64,000 bases of DNA from Plasmodium malariae (Eukaryota > Apicomplexa > Aconoidasida > Haemosporida > Plasmodiidae). Below are positions 63,002 through 64,000 of the stretch, one piece after another (positions within the stretch are counted from its first letter, which is position 1; every line of letters starts with the position of its first letter). Under the pieces are notes generated by a model, which saw only the letters and a list, made by a program, of their open reading frames with translations, was not told where the DNA came from and did no database searches. Where the stretch lies: NCBI RefSeq assembly GCF_900090045.1, contig NC_041785.1:558001-622000 (forward strand), read 5' to 3'. Position numbers and translations under genes: made by a program.

Positions 63002-63799
63002 AAAAAATAAATAATGTGGAAAAACATCTTAATTGGTATAAGCTCGTAAAACTAGCTATCGATGGAATTTCAAATTGATAAAAAATTCAATATTAACAGT
63101 TTAGAAGTTTGAAAAAAGGAATAAGGGTGCGCATGAATATATATATTTAAATACTTAAGCACAAAAACATATGCATAAATACATCGTATATATATACGTG
63201 CCGACGTGTAGGAGTCCCTCAGGAAAAAAAAAAAAAAAAAAAAATGCTAAAAAAATTTGCTCTAATTTTTAAAAAAAAAACGTAAAGTCAACAAAAAAAA
63301 AAAGAAGAAAAAAAAAATTACGAATACTTAAATAGGCAAAATACATGGTAACATTGGTAAAGAATGCTTAACGAAATATGCTCCAATACAGTAAAAAACG
63401 AGTAAACTAAAATGAGGCAAAAGGAAAAGAAATAAGTAAAAACACAAATATATACATACATACATACATACATAAATGAATAAATGAACGAATAAATGCA
63501 TATGGAATACTTCGAGAGGGCCTTCCTGCTTGTCCTTGGGGTGGGGGGGCAGAAATTATCTGATATTATAGGATTTCAAATATATGCAAATACACTGAAC
63601 ACAAATTTTATGAAAGCACATAAAGAGGTGTTCTTTTCACCCTTTGTGGGGAGGATGCATTACCCCGGGTTTTAATTTGTTTATTATAGTCCCCAAAACA
63701 GACTAAATATGCCTTAAACACTTTTATATATGCACATATATATGTACATGCTTATAGTGGAACATGTGTATATACATATGCTCGCGCACCGCTACGAAG
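63002..63799. other. Spacer between two minus-strand genes
   Basis: Promoter side of the WD-repeat gene and 3' flank of the aldo/keto reductase. It has poly-A runs at 63222-63244 and 63270-63315 and a short CATA array at 63450-63475. A locally G-rich patch (GGGGTGGGGGGG at 63539-63550) is unusual for this DNA. No gene is seen. Confidence 0.6.
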
Positions 63800-64000
63800 T
63801 CATTGTATAATCCTAATTGGGTCCCTAAATTTCCAGTGCAAGGCATTTATTTCACGCTCCAGTTTATCGGTAAATAACACCTGGTCTGTTAAGGAATATA
63901 AATTTTCGCGTAATTGTAAAAAGTCGGAAACACCTATAACAGTAGATGTGACAAAGGACCTTGTATATACCCACTTCAACGCAGCGACTGTTAAATTAGG
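63800..64000 (-). CDS. Aldo/keto reductase, C-terminal fragment (continues beyond window)
   Basis: The frame is open from the window edge (64000) to TGA at 63800-63802, giving 66 residues. The sequence is the typical last part of aldo/keto reductases of the YajO/Tas type: AALKWVYTRSFVTSTVIGVS (the cofactor-binding strand and loop that end the TIM barrel), DFLQLRENLYSLTDQVL, then LEREINALHWKFRDP near the end. The NADPH-dependent catalytic residues lie outside the window. The substrate is unknown. Confidence 0.85.
   Translation of the reverse strand, partial: PNLTVAALKWVYTRSFVTSTVIGVSDFLQLRENLYSLTDQVLFTDKLEREINALHWKFRDPIRIIQ

Overview
The window is nuclear chromosomal DNA of a malaria parasite (Plasmodium). 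The evidence is the strong A+T bias with long homopolymer and (TA)n runs between genes, coding regions full of asparagine- and glutamate-rich low-complexity tracts, short GT-AG introns with pyrimidine/poly-T acceptors, and the gene set itself. Ferrochelatase, glycine-cleavage T-protein, topoisomerase VI subunit B and ubiquitin-L40 sit close together, as I recall them doing on P. falciparum chromosome 13. The many TATGTACATA-type and minisatellite arrays would suit a P. malariae- or P. ovale-like species, but the species cannot be settled from the sequence alone.

Layout. 1-2490: 3' part of a long, unrecognised low-complexity protein (+). 5735-20075: a giant gene (+) whose N-terminal domain matches Virilizer/VIRMA of the m6A mRNA-methylation complex; it has three introns, one of 1.76 kb carrying a hexanucleotide array, and its reading frame is broken by a perfect 11-bp tandem duplication inside a coding repeat. 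21102-25449: three small minus-strand genes: an unknown two-exon protein, SSNA1/DIP13 and an unknown 88-aa protein. 27505-28565: ubiquitin-RPL40 (+). 29517-31196: a BAR-domain protein (-). 31197-35136: an A/T-rich stretch with one compositionally distinct 69-aa ORF. 35137-37071: VTT/DedA (TVP38/TMEM64-like) membrane protein (+). 37456-40663: topoisomerase VI B (-, eight exons). 41489-43122: GCVT (-). 44391-46061: UBA4/MOCS3-like (+). 48149-50452: unknown protein with CxxC pairs (+). 51743-51898: 51-aa single-TM protein (-). 53149-53583: multi-TM protein (+). 53615-54154: mitochondrial ribosomal protein S17 (+, spliced). 54524-55504: NSRP1-like splicing factor (-). 56214-57842: ferrochelatase (+, four exons). 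59283-61058: RPB5 (+, seven exons). 61763-63001: WD-repeat protein resembling GNB1L/ASA1 (-). 63800-64000: C-terminus of an aldo/keto reductase (-).

The genes form no operon-like unit. They are mostly housekeeping functions: RNA modification and splicing (Virilizer-like, NSRP1-like), transcription (RPB5), translation (L40, mitochondrial S17), mitochondrial metabolism (GCVT, possibly small membrane proteins), haem synthesis, sulfur transfer/URM1 activation, DNA topology, cytoskeleton (SSNA1) and membrane shaping or lipid handling (BAR, VTT). Exon boundaries were read by hand from splice consensus and protein-family continuity. No tRNA, rRNA, CRISPR or transposon was seen.
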